From Bordetella parapertussis (GTDB lineage Bacteria > Pseudomonadota > Gammaproteobacteria > Burkholderiales > SG8-41), in NCBI GenBank assembly GCA_945864585.1, contig CAMBCF010000017.1:1-53719 (forward strand): a DNA stretch of 53,719 nucleotides, in the 5' to 3' direction. A model generated the notes under the pieces. The model saw only the letters and a program-made list of their open reading frames with translations. It made no database searches and was not told where the DNA came from. Below, in pieces: positions 16,842 to 25,428 of this stretch (position 1 is the stretch's first letter; every line of letters starts with the position of its first letter). Made by a program: the position numbers and the translations under genes.

Positions 16842-18530
16842 ATGCCCCCCAGCGCAATGCCCCGCCAGCGCACCGGCGCTCAATTGCTTGTCGATGCACT
16901 CATCGTTCACGGCGCGGACACAGCGTTCGGCGTGCCCGGTGAATCGTATCTGGCTGTGCTTGACGCCATGCACGACGTTGAAGATAAATTGAAATTCGTG
17001 ATCTGCCGCCAGGAAGGCGGCGCCTCCAACATGGCGGACGCCTATGGCAAACTCACCGGGCGACCAGGCATTTGTTTTGTCACACGCGGCCCCGGCGCGA
17101 GCAATGCCGCTGTCGGCATCCACACGGCGTTTCAGGATTCGACACCGCTGATACTGTTTATTGGTCAGGTCGACAGCGAAGTGGTCGAGCGTGAAGCGTT
17201 TCAGGAAGTGGATTACCGCCGCATGTATGGGCAGATGGCGAAATGGGTGGCCAGCATCGATCGCGCCGACCGCGTGCAGGAAATGATCAGCCATGCCTTT
17301 CACATCGCGACCTCGGGCCGCCCCGGCCCGGTGGTGCTGGCGCTGCCCGAGGACATGCAGATACAACTCGCCGGCGAAATCGATCTCGCCTGCTATCAGC
17401 GCATAGCCGCAAACCCCGGCGAAGCCGATATGCACCGGCTCCGTGACATGTTGTCGAAAGCCAAAAAACCGATGGTGATCCTCGGTGGCGGCGGCTGGAA
17501 CAAAAAGGGTTGCGACGACTTTCTTGCCTTTGCGCAGGCCTATAACCTGCCGGTGGCGTGCTCGTATCGCGCACAGGACATGATCGACAATCGAGACGCG
17601 CATTACGTGGGCGATGTCGCGGTGGGTCTGAATCCGGCGCTTGCGGCACGCATACAAGGATGCGACCTGTTGATTGCCATCGGCTCGCGGCTGGGCGAGT
17701 GGACCACGGTCAACTACACGCTGATCGACATTCCACGGCCAAAACAAAAATTCGTTCATATTTACAGCGGCGCCGAGGAACTGGGCCGCGTGTATCAGGC
17801 CGACATGCTGATGAATTCCGGCATGCCGGAATTTGCCGCGGCCGCACGCAAACTGCCACCATTAAAGCCCGCGTGGGACGAGTGGACAGCGGGCGCGCGC
17901 GCCGACTACGAGGCGTGGCAGAAGCCGGTGAAAGTGCCGGGCAAGGTCAACATGAGCGAAATTGTGCTGTGGCTCAATAAGCGCCTGCCGCCGGAATCGA
18001 TCATCACCAACGGCGCGGGAAATTTTTCACTGTGGGTGCATCGCTTTTACCGTTACCCCGGTTTTCGCACACAGCTTGCGCCTACCAGCGGCGCCATGGG
18101 TTACGGCGTGCCCTCTGCCGTCGGCGCCAAGATCGTCCATCCCAAACGGCCGGTGGTGTCATTTTCCGGCGACGGCGACTTCCTGATGAATGGGCAGGAG
18201 CTCGCCACCGCCATGCAATACAACGCCAAGGTGATTTTCATCGTCGTCAATAACGGCATGTACGGCACCATCCGCATGCACCAGGAACGCCACTACCCCA
18301 CGCGCATCAGCGGCACCATGCTGAAAAACCCGGATTTCGCCGCGCTTGCCCGCGCCTATGGCCTGCACGGTGAAATCGTCGACGCCACCGCGGATTTCGA
18401 AGCAGCCTTTGAGCGCGCGTGGAACGCCAATACCGCCGCGCTGATTGAAGTACGCATAGACCCCGATGCCATTTCGCCGCGTGCGTCGCTCACGGCGATC
18501 CGCGAAGAGGCGCTGAAGGCGGCCAAATAA
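16842..18530 (+). CDS. Thiamine pyrophosphate-dependent enzyme (acetolactate synthase-like)
   Basis: 562 residues with CCGGAG upstream of the ATG. The N-terminal PYR domain has the catalytic Glu (Glu58 in RQEGGASNMADAYG), so it is not glyoxylate carboligase, which lacks it. RGPGASNAAVGIHTAFQDS follows. The middle domain has VILGGGGWNKKG. The C-terminal PP domain has the TPP/Mg motif FSGDGDFLMNGQ, ending with NNGMYGTIR. Family members decarboxylate 2-oxo acids and often ligate the product. The gene is followed by a beta-hydroxyacid dehydrogenase, which could reduce the aldehyde or ketone formed. The exact 2-oxo acid is unknown. Confidence 0.9.
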   Translation: MPPSAMPRQRTGAQLLVDALIVHGADTAFGVPGESYLAVLDAMHDVEDKLKFVICRQEGGASNMADAYGKLTGRPGICFVTRGPGASNAAVGIHTAFQDSTPLILFIGQVDSEVVEREAFQEVDYRRMYGQMAKWVASIDRADRVQEMISHAFHIATSGRPGPVVLALPEDMQIQLAGEIDLACYQRIAANPGEADMHRLRDMLSKAKKPMVILGGGGWNKKGCDDFLAFAQAYNLPVACSYRAQDMIDNRDAHYVGDVAVGLNPALAARIQGCDLLIAIGSRLGEWTTVNYTLIDIPRPKQKFVHIYSGAEELGRVYQADMLMNSGMPEFAAAARKLPPLKPAWDEWTAGARADYEAWQKPVKVPGKVNMSEIVLWLNKRLPPESIITNGAGNFSLWVHRFYRYPGFRTQLAPTSGAMGYGVPSAVGAKIVHPKRPVVSFSGDGDFLMNGQELATAMQYNAKVIFIVVNNGMYGTIRMHQERHYPTRISGTMLKNPDFAALARAYGLHGEIVDATADFEAAFERAWNANTAALIEVRIDPDAISPRASLTAIREEALKAAK

Positions 18531-18545
18531 TTTGAACAACAATTC

Positions 18546-18620
18546 TTAGCCACAGATTTCACAGATTTACGCAGATTTTTTCGCAGTTAATCTGTGTTCA
18601 TCTGTGAAATCTGTGGCTAA
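18546..18620. repeat. Fold-back repeat, CACAGATTTCACAGATT family
   Basis: TTAGCCACAGATTTCACAGA at the left is mirrored by TCTGTGAAATCTGTGGCTAA at the right around an internal CGCAGATT/AATCTGTG pair. It fills the gap between the TPP enzyme and the dehydrogenase and could form a transcript hairpin. No clear U-tract follows at once. Confidence 0.85.
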
Positions 18621-18651
18621 TGTTTTTTGATTTTTTATGTAAGGGCCAAGC

Positions 18652-19554
18652 ATGACCACCACTCCAGGGAAAATCGGATTCGCCGGCATCGGCGCCATGG
18701 GCACGCCGATGTCCATCAATCTCATCAATGCCGGCCACAAGCTGGTGTTATTCGACATCGACCTCAAAAAGGCGCAGGCCGTGGCGGCTGCGCGTGAAGT
18801 TGAAATCGCCACCAGTCTCGCCGATCTCGCCGGCAAGAGCAACACCGTCATCACCATGCTGCCCGACGGCAAACTGGTGCGCAAAGCGCTGCTCGGCGAA
18901 AACGACAGCGGCAAAAACTGCGTGTGCGAAACACTCAAGTCCGGCAGCCTGATTATCGACATGAGTTCGTCCTCGCCCATGGGCACGCGCGAGCTCGGTG
19001 CACTACTGGAAAAGAAGGGCTATCAATTCATCGATGCCCCAGTGTCCAACGGCGTCAAAGGCGCTACGGCGGCGACACTGTCCATCATGGTCGGTGGCGA
19101 CAAGGCGATTTTCGAACGCGTGAAGCCCGTGCTCGAAAAACTCGGCAACCAGATTTACTACGCTGGGCCGCTGGGCGCCGGGCACGCGATCAAGGCGCTC
19201 AACAATTACGTGTCTGCGGCAGGGCTGATCGCCGCCTGCGAAGCGATGCATGCGGGTGCTGCGTTCGGCATCGACCCGAACGTGGTGGTGGACATCATCA
19301 ACACTTCCAGCGGCATGAACAACACCACCAAAAACAAGTGCAAGCAATACATGCTTTCCGGCGCATTCAACGCGGGCTTCTCGACCGGGCTGATGGCGAA
19401 AGACGTGCGCACCGCGCTCGAAATCGCGCAGGCGATGAACACCTCAACCCTGCTCGCCAAACCCACCGCTGACATCTGGGATGACATGGAAAAGAAACTG
19501 GGTTTTCTTTCCGATCATACCGAGATGCACCAATTTACCTTTAAAAACAAATAG
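18652..19554 (+). CDS. Beta-hydroxyacid dehydrogenase (HIBADH/tartronate semialdehyde reductase family)
   Basis: 300 residues. The dinucleotide motif GFAGIGAMGTPM is at residues 9-20. DMSSSSPMGTREL is the substrate-binding segment, and the catalytic Lys is in AIKALNNYV (Lys181). GVKGATAATLSIMVGGD matches the conserved DAPVSGGxxGAxxGTLxxMVGG region, with S-N-G-V replacing S-G-G. The enzyme reduces semialdehydes or oxidises beta-hydroxyacids with NAD(P). Its position after the TPP enzyme suggests sequential steps. A palindromic repeat separates the genes, so co-transcription is uncertain. Confidence 0.92.
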   Translation: MTTTPGKIGFAGIGAMGTPMSINLINAGHKLVLFDIDLKKAQAVAAAREVEIATSLADLAGKSNTVITMLPDGKLVRKALLGENDSGKNCVCETLKSGSLIIDMSSSSPMGTRELGALLEKKGYQFIDAPVSNGVKGATAATLSIMVGGDKAIFERVKPVLEKLGNQIYYAGPLGAGHAIKALNNYVSAAGLIAACEAMHAGAAFGIDPNVVVDIINTSSGMNNTTKNKCKQYMLSGAFNAGFSTGLMAKDVRTALEIAQAMNTSTLLAKPTADIWDDMEKKLGFLSDHTEMHQFTFKNK

Positions 19555-19581
19555 TTAAGTTCCAACACTGCATCTCGCATC

Positions 19582-19623
19582 ACTCCTTCCCCTTCAGGGG
19601 GAAGGCGGGGATGGGGGTGGGGT
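19582..19623. repeat. GC-rich fold-back repeat (CCTTCCCC/GGGGAAGG)
   Basis: CTCCTTCCCCTTCAGGGGGAAGGCGGGGATGGGGGTGGGG. The stem CTTCCCCTT/AGGGGGAAG lies 27 bases after the dehydrogenase stop and 29 bases before the next start. Its G-rich 3' half resembles the repeat at 6500-6541. Confidence 0.6.
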
Positions 19624-19651
19624 TCCAACGCACCAAGAACAGACCACCAAC

Positions 19652-20692
19652 ATGCAACCCTGGCACGGCAAAGACGCCGCTATCGACGACATGCAGGAAG
19701 CATTGGCAGCCACCTACCTCACCGACGGCCTGCCAATAATTCCGCCGACCGCGCAACGCATCGCCGCGATGCTTGCGCACAACGGCTACAACGCCAGCGA
19801 CGAAATCAGCCTGCTGCCGCCGGGCTTTGAAACGGTGACCGCGGGCGATGTGGCGATCTGCGCGGTGATGGCCGGCTGCAAAGCAGAGTACATGCCGGTG
19901 CTGGTTGCCGCGGTTGATGCGCTGTCCGACATGAACTTCAATCTGGTGGGCATCGCCACCACCACCGGTTCCGCGGCGCCCATCTACATCGTCAACGGCC
20001 CCATCGCTGAGCGCATAGGATTGAATGGCAGGAACAACGCGCTGGGTTCCGGCCATCGTGCCAACGCTACCATCGGTCGCGCGATGACGCTGATCCTGCA
20101 AAATATCGGCGGCGCCATACCCGGCGAAGTCGATATGGCTACGCTGGGTCAGCCCGCCAAATATTCCTGCTGCTTTACCGAAAATATTGCCGAAAGCCCT
20201 TGGTCGCCGCTGCATGTGGAGCGCGGTTTCGCCGCGGATGCAAGCGTAGTCACCGTGGTTGGCATCTCCGGCACCGGCGAAGTCAACGACTCCGACAGTC
20301 AGGATGCCGCCGGCCTTGCGCAGACTTTCGCACAATCCATGTTAATCGCCGGCGTCTCGGGCGGCAGCGGCTTGCTCGGTGGTGGCGAACCGCTGTGCAT
20401 ACTGCCGCCGGAGTGGGCTGCTATATTTCACCGCGATGGTTACACCAAAGCCAAGACCAAAGCAGCGATTTGGGAGCAGGCAATGTTGCCTGTCGACAAA
20501 CTCCCGCCGGCACTGCGCCAGCATCGCATGGCGGCTGCGTCCGACCCCTCGGCAAATGTAATTCGTGTCGCTGAAAAAGCGGACGACCTGATGATCGTGG
20601 TGGCCGGTGGCGTCGGACGCAAGGCAGCTTACGCGCCGACCTGGGGTGGCACGACCAAGGCGATCAGCCGCGAGATCAAGATGCGCCGCTGA
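19652..20692 (+). CDS. Conserved protein of unknown function, about 350 residues
   Basis: 346 residues, no signal peptide or membrane segments. Compositionally normal, with strongly conserved-looking blocks: YLTDGLPIIPPT near the start, VMAGCKAEYMPVL, then YIVNGPIAERIG, RANATIGRAMTLILQNIGG and SPWSPLHVERGF. I recall similar proteins near Bug genes and UGSC-motif proteins, but I cannot assign a function. Conserved Cys residues (AGCKAEY, KYSCCFTE) could serve catalysis or metal binding. It follows the TPP enzyme and dehydrogenase on the same strand, so it may take part in the same pathway. Confidence 0.75.
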   Translation: MQPWHGKDAAIDDMQEALAATYLTDGLPIIPPTAQRIAAMLAHNGYNASDEISLLPPGFETVTAGDVAICAVMAGCKAEYMPVLVAAVDALSDMNFNLVGIATTTGSAAPIYIVNGPIAERIGLNGRNNALGSGHRANATIGRAMTLILQNIGGAIPGEVDMATLGQPAKYSCCFTENIAESPWSPLHVERGFAADASVVTVVGISGTGEVNDSDSQDAAGLAQTFAQSMLIAGVSGGSGLLGGGEPLCILPPEWAAIFHRDGYTKAKTKAAIWEQAMLPVDKLPPALRQHRMAAASDPSANVIRVAEKADDLMIVVAGGVGRKAAYAPTWGGTTKAISREIKMRR

Positions 20693-20713
20693 CGCCCGCG
20701 TTCTGCGTGCAGG

Positions 20714-21592
20714 TCAAAAGCCTACGGAATCCAGAAATTCTGTCAATAGAGGCTGCCAAATCATGGCACCGCGCACAAACAGCGTGTGCCCATCTTTATC
20801 GAAAGGCGGTAGCAAGCGAAATTCCGCCTTTCCACCTGCGGATATAAACGCCTGATGCCAATCGCGCGTGTGGGCAGGGCCAAAATACTGGTCGTTCTCC
20901 GTATATACCCACAAAGCCGGAACGCGCGACGTTTTGCCGGCATCCGCAAAAACCTGCTTGAGTTTTTCAGCCGCGCAGGGATTGCCGGGATCACGATCAG
21001 GCCGCCCGCCATGACCACCGGCGAAATTGATCGCAGCCACTAATCCTTCAGGATTGGCCGCAGCCACCCCTACACTCAAATAGCCGCCCACCGACTGCCC
21101 CATGACCACGAATCGGCTGCGGTTTACATAGGGCTGCGCCTTAGCGTATTCGATTACCGACAACACGCTCTCGACACCAGCGGCCATTGGCTCCTTATAC
21201 CAGGGATTATTACAGTTGTAATTCGTCTCGACGTCTGACCCACCGGTGTCACCGTATCCCCGACGTGTAGCCACAAACACCGCGTAGCCCCGCTTCACCA
21301 ACCAGCGCGACGCCACGGTATATCGCCAGCGAGGCGTTTGCGCCCGCTCAACCGCAGTGCCCGCCCGTCCGTGATTTAGCACCACAAATGGAAACGGCCC
21401 TGCGCCGTCCGGTTTATATACGGTGCCGACCATGTGGGCGCCGTTCGGCTTGCCACCGACGATCACCGGGATACTCACAATCGTCTCATTGATGTCTGCC
21501 GCAAGCGCAGGCGCCTGTGCATACGCAACCACATTCACGCATGCGCAAAGCAGCAATGCCACGTACATCACATGAAAACGAATGTTCTGCAT
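20714..21592 (-). CDS. Exported alpha/beta hydrolase (dienelactone hydrolase/acyl-peptidase-like)
   Basis: 292 residues with a signal peptide (1-26, CVNVVAYAQA). The catalytic triad is visible: nucleophile GQSVGG (Ser167), acid in YTENDQYFGP, and His in DKDGHTLF near the end. NHGRAG provides the oxyanion HG motif. It acts outside the cytoplasm on an ester or peptide-like substrate, which is unknown. It is transcribed divergently from the CoA-transferase with a 48-base gap. A Cys pair (NYNCNNPW, GNPCAAE) may form a disulfide. Confidence 0.85.
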   Translation of the reverse strand: MQNIRFHVMYVALLLCACVNVVAYAQAPALAADINETIVSIPVIVGGKPNGAHMVGTVYKPDGAGPFPFVVLNHGRAGTAVERAQTPRWRYTVASRWLVKRGYAVFVATRRGYGDTGGSDVETNYNCNNPWYKEPMAAGVESVLSVIEYAKAQPYVNRSRFVVMGQSVGGYLSVGVAAANPEGLVAAINFAGGHGGRPDRDPGNPCAAEKLKQVFADAGKTSRVPALWVYTENDQYFGPAHTRDWHQAFISAGGKAEFRLLPPFDKDGHTLFVRGAMIWQPLLTEFLDSVGF

Positions 21593-21621
21593 CAGGACAC
21601 AGGTAGAATTCGGTCACTTCC

Positions 21622-21627
21622 ATTATA
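21622..21627 (-). promoter_or_regulatory. Candidate -10 box TATAAT for the exported hydrolase
   Basis: Minus-strand TATAAT 30 bases upstream of the hydrolase ATG; the -35 match (TTGTGT, 16-base spacing) is weak and overlaps the start of the divergent CoA-transferase gene. Confidence 0.35.
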
Positions 21628-21640
21628 TCGATAATGCAGC

Positions 21641-22891
21641 ATGACACAAGCTTTAACCAAAGCTTCAACCAAAGGCCCCCTCGCGGGCATCCGCGTGCTC
21701 GACATGAGCCGCATCCTCGCCGGCCCGTGGGTCGGGCAACTGCTCGCCGACCTCGGCGCTGAAGTGATCAAGATCGAGCGCCCCGGCAAGGGCGACGACA
21801 CCCGCGCCTGGGGGCCACCCTTCGTTAAAGACCGCGACGGCAACGATACCAGCGACGCGGCGTATTTCATGTGCGCCAATCGCGGCAAACAATCGCTTAC
21901 ACTCGACATCGCCAAGCCCGAAGGCCAGCACATCATCCGTGAACTGGCGCAAGTGTCTGACGTGCTGATCGAGAATTACAAGGTTGGCGACTTGAAGCGT
22001 TACGGCCTCGATTACGACACGCTGTCGGCGTTAAACCCGCGCCTCGTCTACTGCTCGATCACCGGCTTTGGCCAGACCGGCCCGTACCGCGATCGCGCCG
22101 GTTACGACTTCATGATTCAGGGTATGGGCGGTGTGATGAGCATCACCGGCGAGCGTGACGATCTGCCGGGCGGCGGCCCGCAAAAAGTCGGTGTCGCCAT
22201 TGCGGACCTGATGACCGGCATGTATTCAACGGTGGGCATCGTCTCGGCCTTGCATGAGCGCCACGCGAGCGGGCGCGGCCAGCACATCGACATGGCGCTG
22301 CTCGACACCCAAGTCGCGTGGCTCGCCAACCAGAACGCCAACTACCTGATCGGCGGCGAAGTGCCCAAACGCATGGGCAACGCGCATCCGAACGTGATGC
22401 CGTATCAAACGTTTCGCACCGAGGACGGCGACATCATCATTGCCACCGGCAACGACGGCCAGTTCCAGCGTTTGTGTGTCGCTGCCGGCCTGCCTGAAGC
22501 GGCAACCGACCCGCGTTATGCCAGCAACGCGCTGCGCATTGCCAATCGCGAGGCGTGTACTGCCGTGCTCGCCACCGCCCTGAAGCAAAAATCCACGGCG
22601 GCATGGGTTACGCTGTTCGAAACAGTAGGTGTGCCTTGTGGCCCGATCAACCGGCTCGATGAAGTCTATCGCGACCCACAGGTGCAACACCGCGGCATGA
22701 AGATCGATGTGCTACACCCGGTTGCCGGCAGTGTGCCGCTGGTGGCGAACCCGATCAGGTTTTCGCGCACACCGATTGCTTACCACATGCCGCCGCCGCT
22801 GGTGGGCGAACATGTGGAAGCTGTGTTGCGCGGGGTATTGGGCAAGAGCGATGCGGAGATCGCTGCGTTACGCGAGAAGAAAATCGTGTAG
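21641..22891 (+). CDS. Class III CoA-transferase (CaiB/BaiF family)
   Basis: 416 residues. It opens GPLAGIRVLDMSRILAGPW followed by GAEVIKIERPGKGD, the standard family start. Asp156 in GYDFMIQGMGG is the expected catalytic Asp that forms the acyl anhydride. MALLDTQVAWLANQN and GNAHPNVMPYQTF are further landmarks. It moves CoA between carboxylic acids, activating one for degradation. There is no clear ribosome-binding site. The TAG stop codon (22889-22891) is the first TAG of a downstream palindromic repeat, so the repeat defines the C-terminus. Confidence 0.93.
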   Translation: MTQALTKASTKGPLAGIRVLDMSRILAGPWVGQLLADLGAEVIKIERPGKGDDTRAWGPPFVKDRDGNDTSDAAYFMCANRGKQSLTLDIAKPEGQHIIRELAQVSDVLIENYKVGDLKRYGLDYDTLSALNPRLVYCSITGFGQTGPYRDRAGYDFMIQGMGGVMSITGERDDLPGGGPQKVGVAIADLMTGMYSTVGIVSALHERHASGRGQHIDMALLDTQVAWLANQNANYLIGGEVPKRMGNAHPNVMPYQTFRTEDGDIIIATGNDGQFQRLCVAAGLPEAATDPRYASNALRIANREACTAVLATALKQKSTAAWVTLFETVGVPCGPINRLDEVYRDPQVQHRGMKIDVLHPVAGSVPLVANPIRFSRTPIAYHMPPPLVGEHVEAVLRGVLGKSDAEIAALREKKIV

Positions 22892-22988
22892 GGCGGGTTA
22901 GGCGCGCCCTATGCGCCGTAACCCGCCTGTGCATGCACCGCGTAACGGCGGGTTACGTCGCCAAACCCTGTCGCCTAACCCGCCCTAC
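22888..22988. repeat. GTAGGGCGGGTTAGG fold-back repeat, copy A
   Basis: Left end GTAGGGCGGGTTAGGCG mirrored by right end CGCCTAACCCGCCCTAC, with internal CGTAACCCGCC/GGCGGGTTACG arms. Its first TAG is the stop codon of the CoA-transferase. Copies B (23394-23484) and C (45352-45456) share the ends. Confidence 0.9.
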
Positions 22989-23007
22989 GGGCCAATATGC
23001 CCAACCA

Positions 23008-23358
23008 TCAATCGAGCCGGCTGCCATAGATCGGCTTGATGGGAATCGCGGAAAAATCCACGCCGTCCAGGCAGCGCACATTGATGCCAATTACGTCTTC
23101 AGTCGTGCGCGGACGCCGGAACGGCAGTATCCCGCAGCCCGGGCAAAAATAATCTTTCGCGATTTTGGTGTGCCACTGGTACAAGGAGAGTTCTTCGACG
23201 GGCGTAATAAGACGGAAGCAATCCGGTGTAACGCGGTGGATGAGAGCGCCTCTTTTGCGGCATATTGAGCAGTCACAAACGCGAACATGGTCGAGGTCAG
23301 CATCGACCTCGAATTTGACCTTGCCGCAGTGACAGGAACCCTGATATGTTTTTTTCAT
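23008..23358 (-). CDS. GFA-family (Mss4-like) zinc-binding protein
   Basis: 116 residues from the ATG at 23358, nine bases after GGAGG; a TTG three codons upstream is less likely. The zinc ligands are clear: GSCHCGKVKFEV, then CDCSICRKRG, then CPGCGILPF. That is the glutathione-dependent formaldehyde-activating enzyme (GFA) fold. Members range from Gfa to proteins of unknown function, and glutathione-adduct chemistry is the usual guess. The gene is bracketed by two copies of the GTAGGG repeat (22888-22988 and 23394-23484). Confidence 0.92.
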   Translation of the reverse strand: MKKTYQGSCHCGKVKFEVDADLDHVRVCDCSICRKRGALIHRVTPDCFRLITPVEELSLYQWHTKIAKDYFCPGCGILPFRRPRTTEDVIGINVRCLDGVDFSAIPIKPIYGSRLD

Positions 23359-23393
23359 GGTGTCCAACCTCCGCTTCGTTTATTACGGGCTCG

Positions 23394-23484
23394 GTAGGGC
23401 GGGTTAGGCGCGCCCTTTGCGCCGTAACCCGCCATCACGCGGCAACACACGAACGGCGGGTTGCGCTGCGCTAACCCGCCCTAC
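23394..23484. repeat. GTAGGGCGGGTTAGG fold-back repeat, copy B
   Basis: 91 bases, GTAGGGCGGGTTAGGCGCG to GCTAACCCGCCCTAC. Read on the minus strand, its terminal TAG (23481-23483) is the stop codon of the small gene ending there. Confidence 0.9.
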
Positions 23485-23732
23485 AAAAGCGTTTTCTTCA
23501 CCGCCTCAATTTCCTGCACCGTATCCGCCGAAAAAACCCGCGCCGCCCGCCCGTACCAATAGCGCGCATTATCAAGGTCACCCTCCATCACATGCACGAT
23601 GCCGTGCACCCAGCATCCAGTAGCCGACTCGTCGCTTTGCACGATTTTGTGCGCGGCGTCCCAGTCGCCTTGGTCGAGGTGCTTGAGAGCGGTCTGCAAG
23701 GACTTGCGATTACCCAATGGACCTGATGGCAT
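23481..23732 (-). CDS. Small conserved protein with TPR-like helices
   Basis: 83 residues: LQTALKHLDQGDWDAAHKIV, then WVHGIVHVMEGDLDNARYWY, then GRAARVF. The paired helices with W-D-A-A and N-A-R-Y-W-Y look like one and a half tetratricopeptide repeats. I recall similar short proteobacterial proteins without known function. The stop codon comes from repeat copy B, and a GAGGGGG from the repeat at 23739-23783 lies nine bases before the ATG and may be the ribosome-binding site, so both gene ends are set by repeats. Confidence 0.7.
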   Translation of the reverse strand: MPSGPLGNRKSLQTALKHLDQGDWDAAHKIVQSDESATGCWVHGIVHVMEGDLDNARYWYGRAARVFSADTVQEIEAVKKTLL

Positions 23733-23738
23733 ACGATT

Positions 23739-23783
23739 TACCCCCTCACCCTAGCCCTCTCCCCCGTGACCAGGGGAGAGGGA
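23739..23783. repeat. Fold-back repeat, CCCTCACCCT family
   Basis: TACCCCCTCACCCTAGCCCTCTCCCCC then GTGACCA then GGGGAGAGGG. Same family as 6500-6541. Its minus-strand GAGGGGG is placed as a ribosome-binding site for the gene starting at 23732. Confidence 0.75.
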
Positions 23784-23826
23784 ATTCTGTTTTAGTCGGC
23801 GCCGCTTATGTTCAAGACACTAACGC

Positions 23827-24336
23827 TCACATTGCCGCATACAACTGATTCTGCGCCTCAAAGCCGATACCCGGCCGCTCGGGCAATTTGAGAAAACCGT
23901 TCTCGACTCTGGCATCATCCGCAAAACCGGCGAAGATGCCAAACACACCCGGATAGGCTTCACAGCCGCCAAGGCCGAAGCCGCCGACGAGATGCAGCGT
24001 CATCTGGTTGCCGCCGTGCGGGAACACCGATTGCCGTTGCCAGCCGCGGCGCTGCAACATCTCCAGCGTGCGCGAGAACTGCACGATGCCATACGACTGC
24101 GGCACATCGGTCTGGATGAAATCAATGCCCGCGCGCATGCCGCCGAAAGCGACGAGGTTTTCCACGTCCTGCGTGGAAAACAGATTTTCGCCGGTGCCTA
24201 CCGCGGCACCGTAGTGCGCGATGAATTCCGTGAGTACCTCCACCACCGAAGTGGTCATTTCGCTGAAATCAAACACCGCATTGCGCAGCGTTGAATTCAG
24301 CGGGATGGCGGTTTCACGGATGTCTGTAATGCGCAT
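23827..24336 (-). pseudogene. Mandelate racemase/muconate lactonizing enzyme family gene with central deletion
   Basis: 169 residues against about 390 for the family. The first 37 residues (MRITDIRETAIPLNSTLRNA, then FSEMTTSVVEV) are a normal N-terminal capping domain start. The frame then jumps to the last third of the barrel: VGTGENLFSTQDVENLVAFG, then DFIQTDVPQSYGI, FPHGGNQMTLHLVGG and PGIGFEAQNQLY. About 220 residues, with the catalytic Lys and most metal ligands, are missing, though the frame stays open. It should be inactive as an enolase-type enzyme. The junction lies near 24225. Confidence 0.82.
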
Positions 24337-24388
24337 CTGCTGCTTTCAAAAAATCGTTACACCGCTTCACAATGCCCACTTCCGTGTA

Positions 24389-24448
24389 GGCGTGAATGCG
24401 TGAACGGGGTACCTCGTTCACACCTTCACGCCTTCACCCGTTCACCGC
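24389..24448. repeat. Fold-back TTCAC repeat
   Basis: GGCGTGAATGCGTGAACG at the left mirrors CGTTCACACCTTCACGCC at the right, then CCGTTCACC-type units. It lies between the deleted enolase gene and the end of a Bug gene, two bases after the latter's stop codon on the minus strand. Confidence 0.75.
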
Positions 24449-24450
24449 CG

Positions 24451-25428
24451 TCAGTCCGCCTTAATCCCCGCCGCCTTGATTACGGGTATCCAGCGCGCGA
24501 GTTCGCTTTTCACGAAATCGCCCAGTTCCTCCGGTGTTGACGGCGCGGCTTCCGCCCCTTGCACCAGCAGCATGGTTTTCACCTCTGCCCGATTCAAAAC
24601 CTCGGTGATTGCGTGGTTGAGTTTAATCACCACCACACGTGGCGTTTTCGCGGTGGTAAACAGACCAAACCACAGCCGCGCATCCATGCCGGGTATGCCG
24701 GCCTCGACCGCACTGGGAATCTCCGGCGTGCCCGCAAAGCGCGTTTTACTCGACACCGCCAACGCCTTGACGCGCCCGGCCTTCAATTGCGTGTGCGCCG
24801 TTACCGGTGACAGAAACGATATCTGCGTCTCCGACGACAGCAGCGAGGTCAGTGCAAAACCTGCGCTCTTGTACGGCACGTGCAAGACCTGCACGCCCGC
24901 GATGCGGTTGAACAATTCACCCGCGAGATGGCTCATCGTGCCATTGCCCGCCGACGCATAACTGAGGCCGCCCTTGTGTTTGATGTACGCGATCAATTCC
25001 TTGGTGTTACTCACCGGCATCGACGGATGCGTCACCAGCACCACCACACCGGTGGTCATCAACGTGAGCGGTGCGAAATCCTTCACCGGGTCATACGGCA
25101 ATTCCTTGTACAGCGCCACCGCGCTCACCATCGGCCCCGCGTGCCCCATCACCAGGTTGTAGCCGTCGGGCGCGGCCTTGGCCACCACATCGGCGGCGAG
25201 TGTGCCACCCGCGCCGGCGCGACTGTCCACCACCACCGGCTGGTTCCATTTTTCATTAAGCTTCTGCGCAATAAAGCGCGACAGATAATCCGCCGTGCTG
25301 CCCACCCCGCCACCCATGATGCGTAGCGGGCGGCTGGGATAGTCGTTGGCGTTTTGTGCGAGTGCTGCGCTCGCGCACAGCAATACCATCCCGCACACCA
25401 TAACCTTCACAACGTTTTGACTCTTCAC
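24451..25428 (-). CDS. Bug/TctC-type periplasmic binding protein (7)
   Basis: 325 residues from a GTG at 25428, chosen because GAAGGGGGAAAA lies just upstream and the resulting signal peptide (KSQNVVKVMVCGMVLLCASA, cleaved after ALAQ) is well formed; a longer frame to 25479 would overlap the upstream Bug stop. Landmarks: YPSRPLRIMGGGVGSTADY, VVDSRAGAGGTLAAD, LVTHPSMPVSN, HVPYKSAG and GRVKALAVSS. The N-loop GGGVGSTAD is atypical. The start region lies inside a TTCAC-type repeat (antisense), so the repeat appears to supply both start codon and ribosome-binding site. Confidence 0.88.
   Translation of the reverse strand: MKSQNVVKVMVCGMVLLCASAALAQNANDYPSRPLRIMGGGVGSTADYLSRFIAQKLNEKWNQPVVVDSRAGAGGTLAADVVAKAAPDGYNLVMGHAGPMVSAVALYKELPYDPVKDFAPLTLMTTGVVVLVTHPSMPVSNTKELIAYIKHKGGLSYASAGNGTMSHLAGELFNRIAGVQVLHVPYKSAGFALTSLLSSETQISFLSPVTAHTQLKAGRVKALAVSSKTRFAGTPEIPSAVEAGIPGMDARLWFGLFTTAKTPRVVVIKLNHAITEVLNRAEVKTMLLVQGAEAAPSTPEELGDFVKSELARWIPVIKAAGIKAD

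Noticed and set aside
16752-17759. 335-residue minus-strand frame
   Set aside because: Antisense shadow of the TPP enzyme, which carries clear catalytic motifs.
16842-18530. Glyoxylate carboligase or oxalyl-CoA decarboxylase paired with the dehydrogenase or CoA-transferase
   Set aside because: The catalytic Glu (absent in glyoxylate carboligase) is present, and the sequence is acetolactate synthase-like rather than oxalyl-CoA decarboxylase-like.
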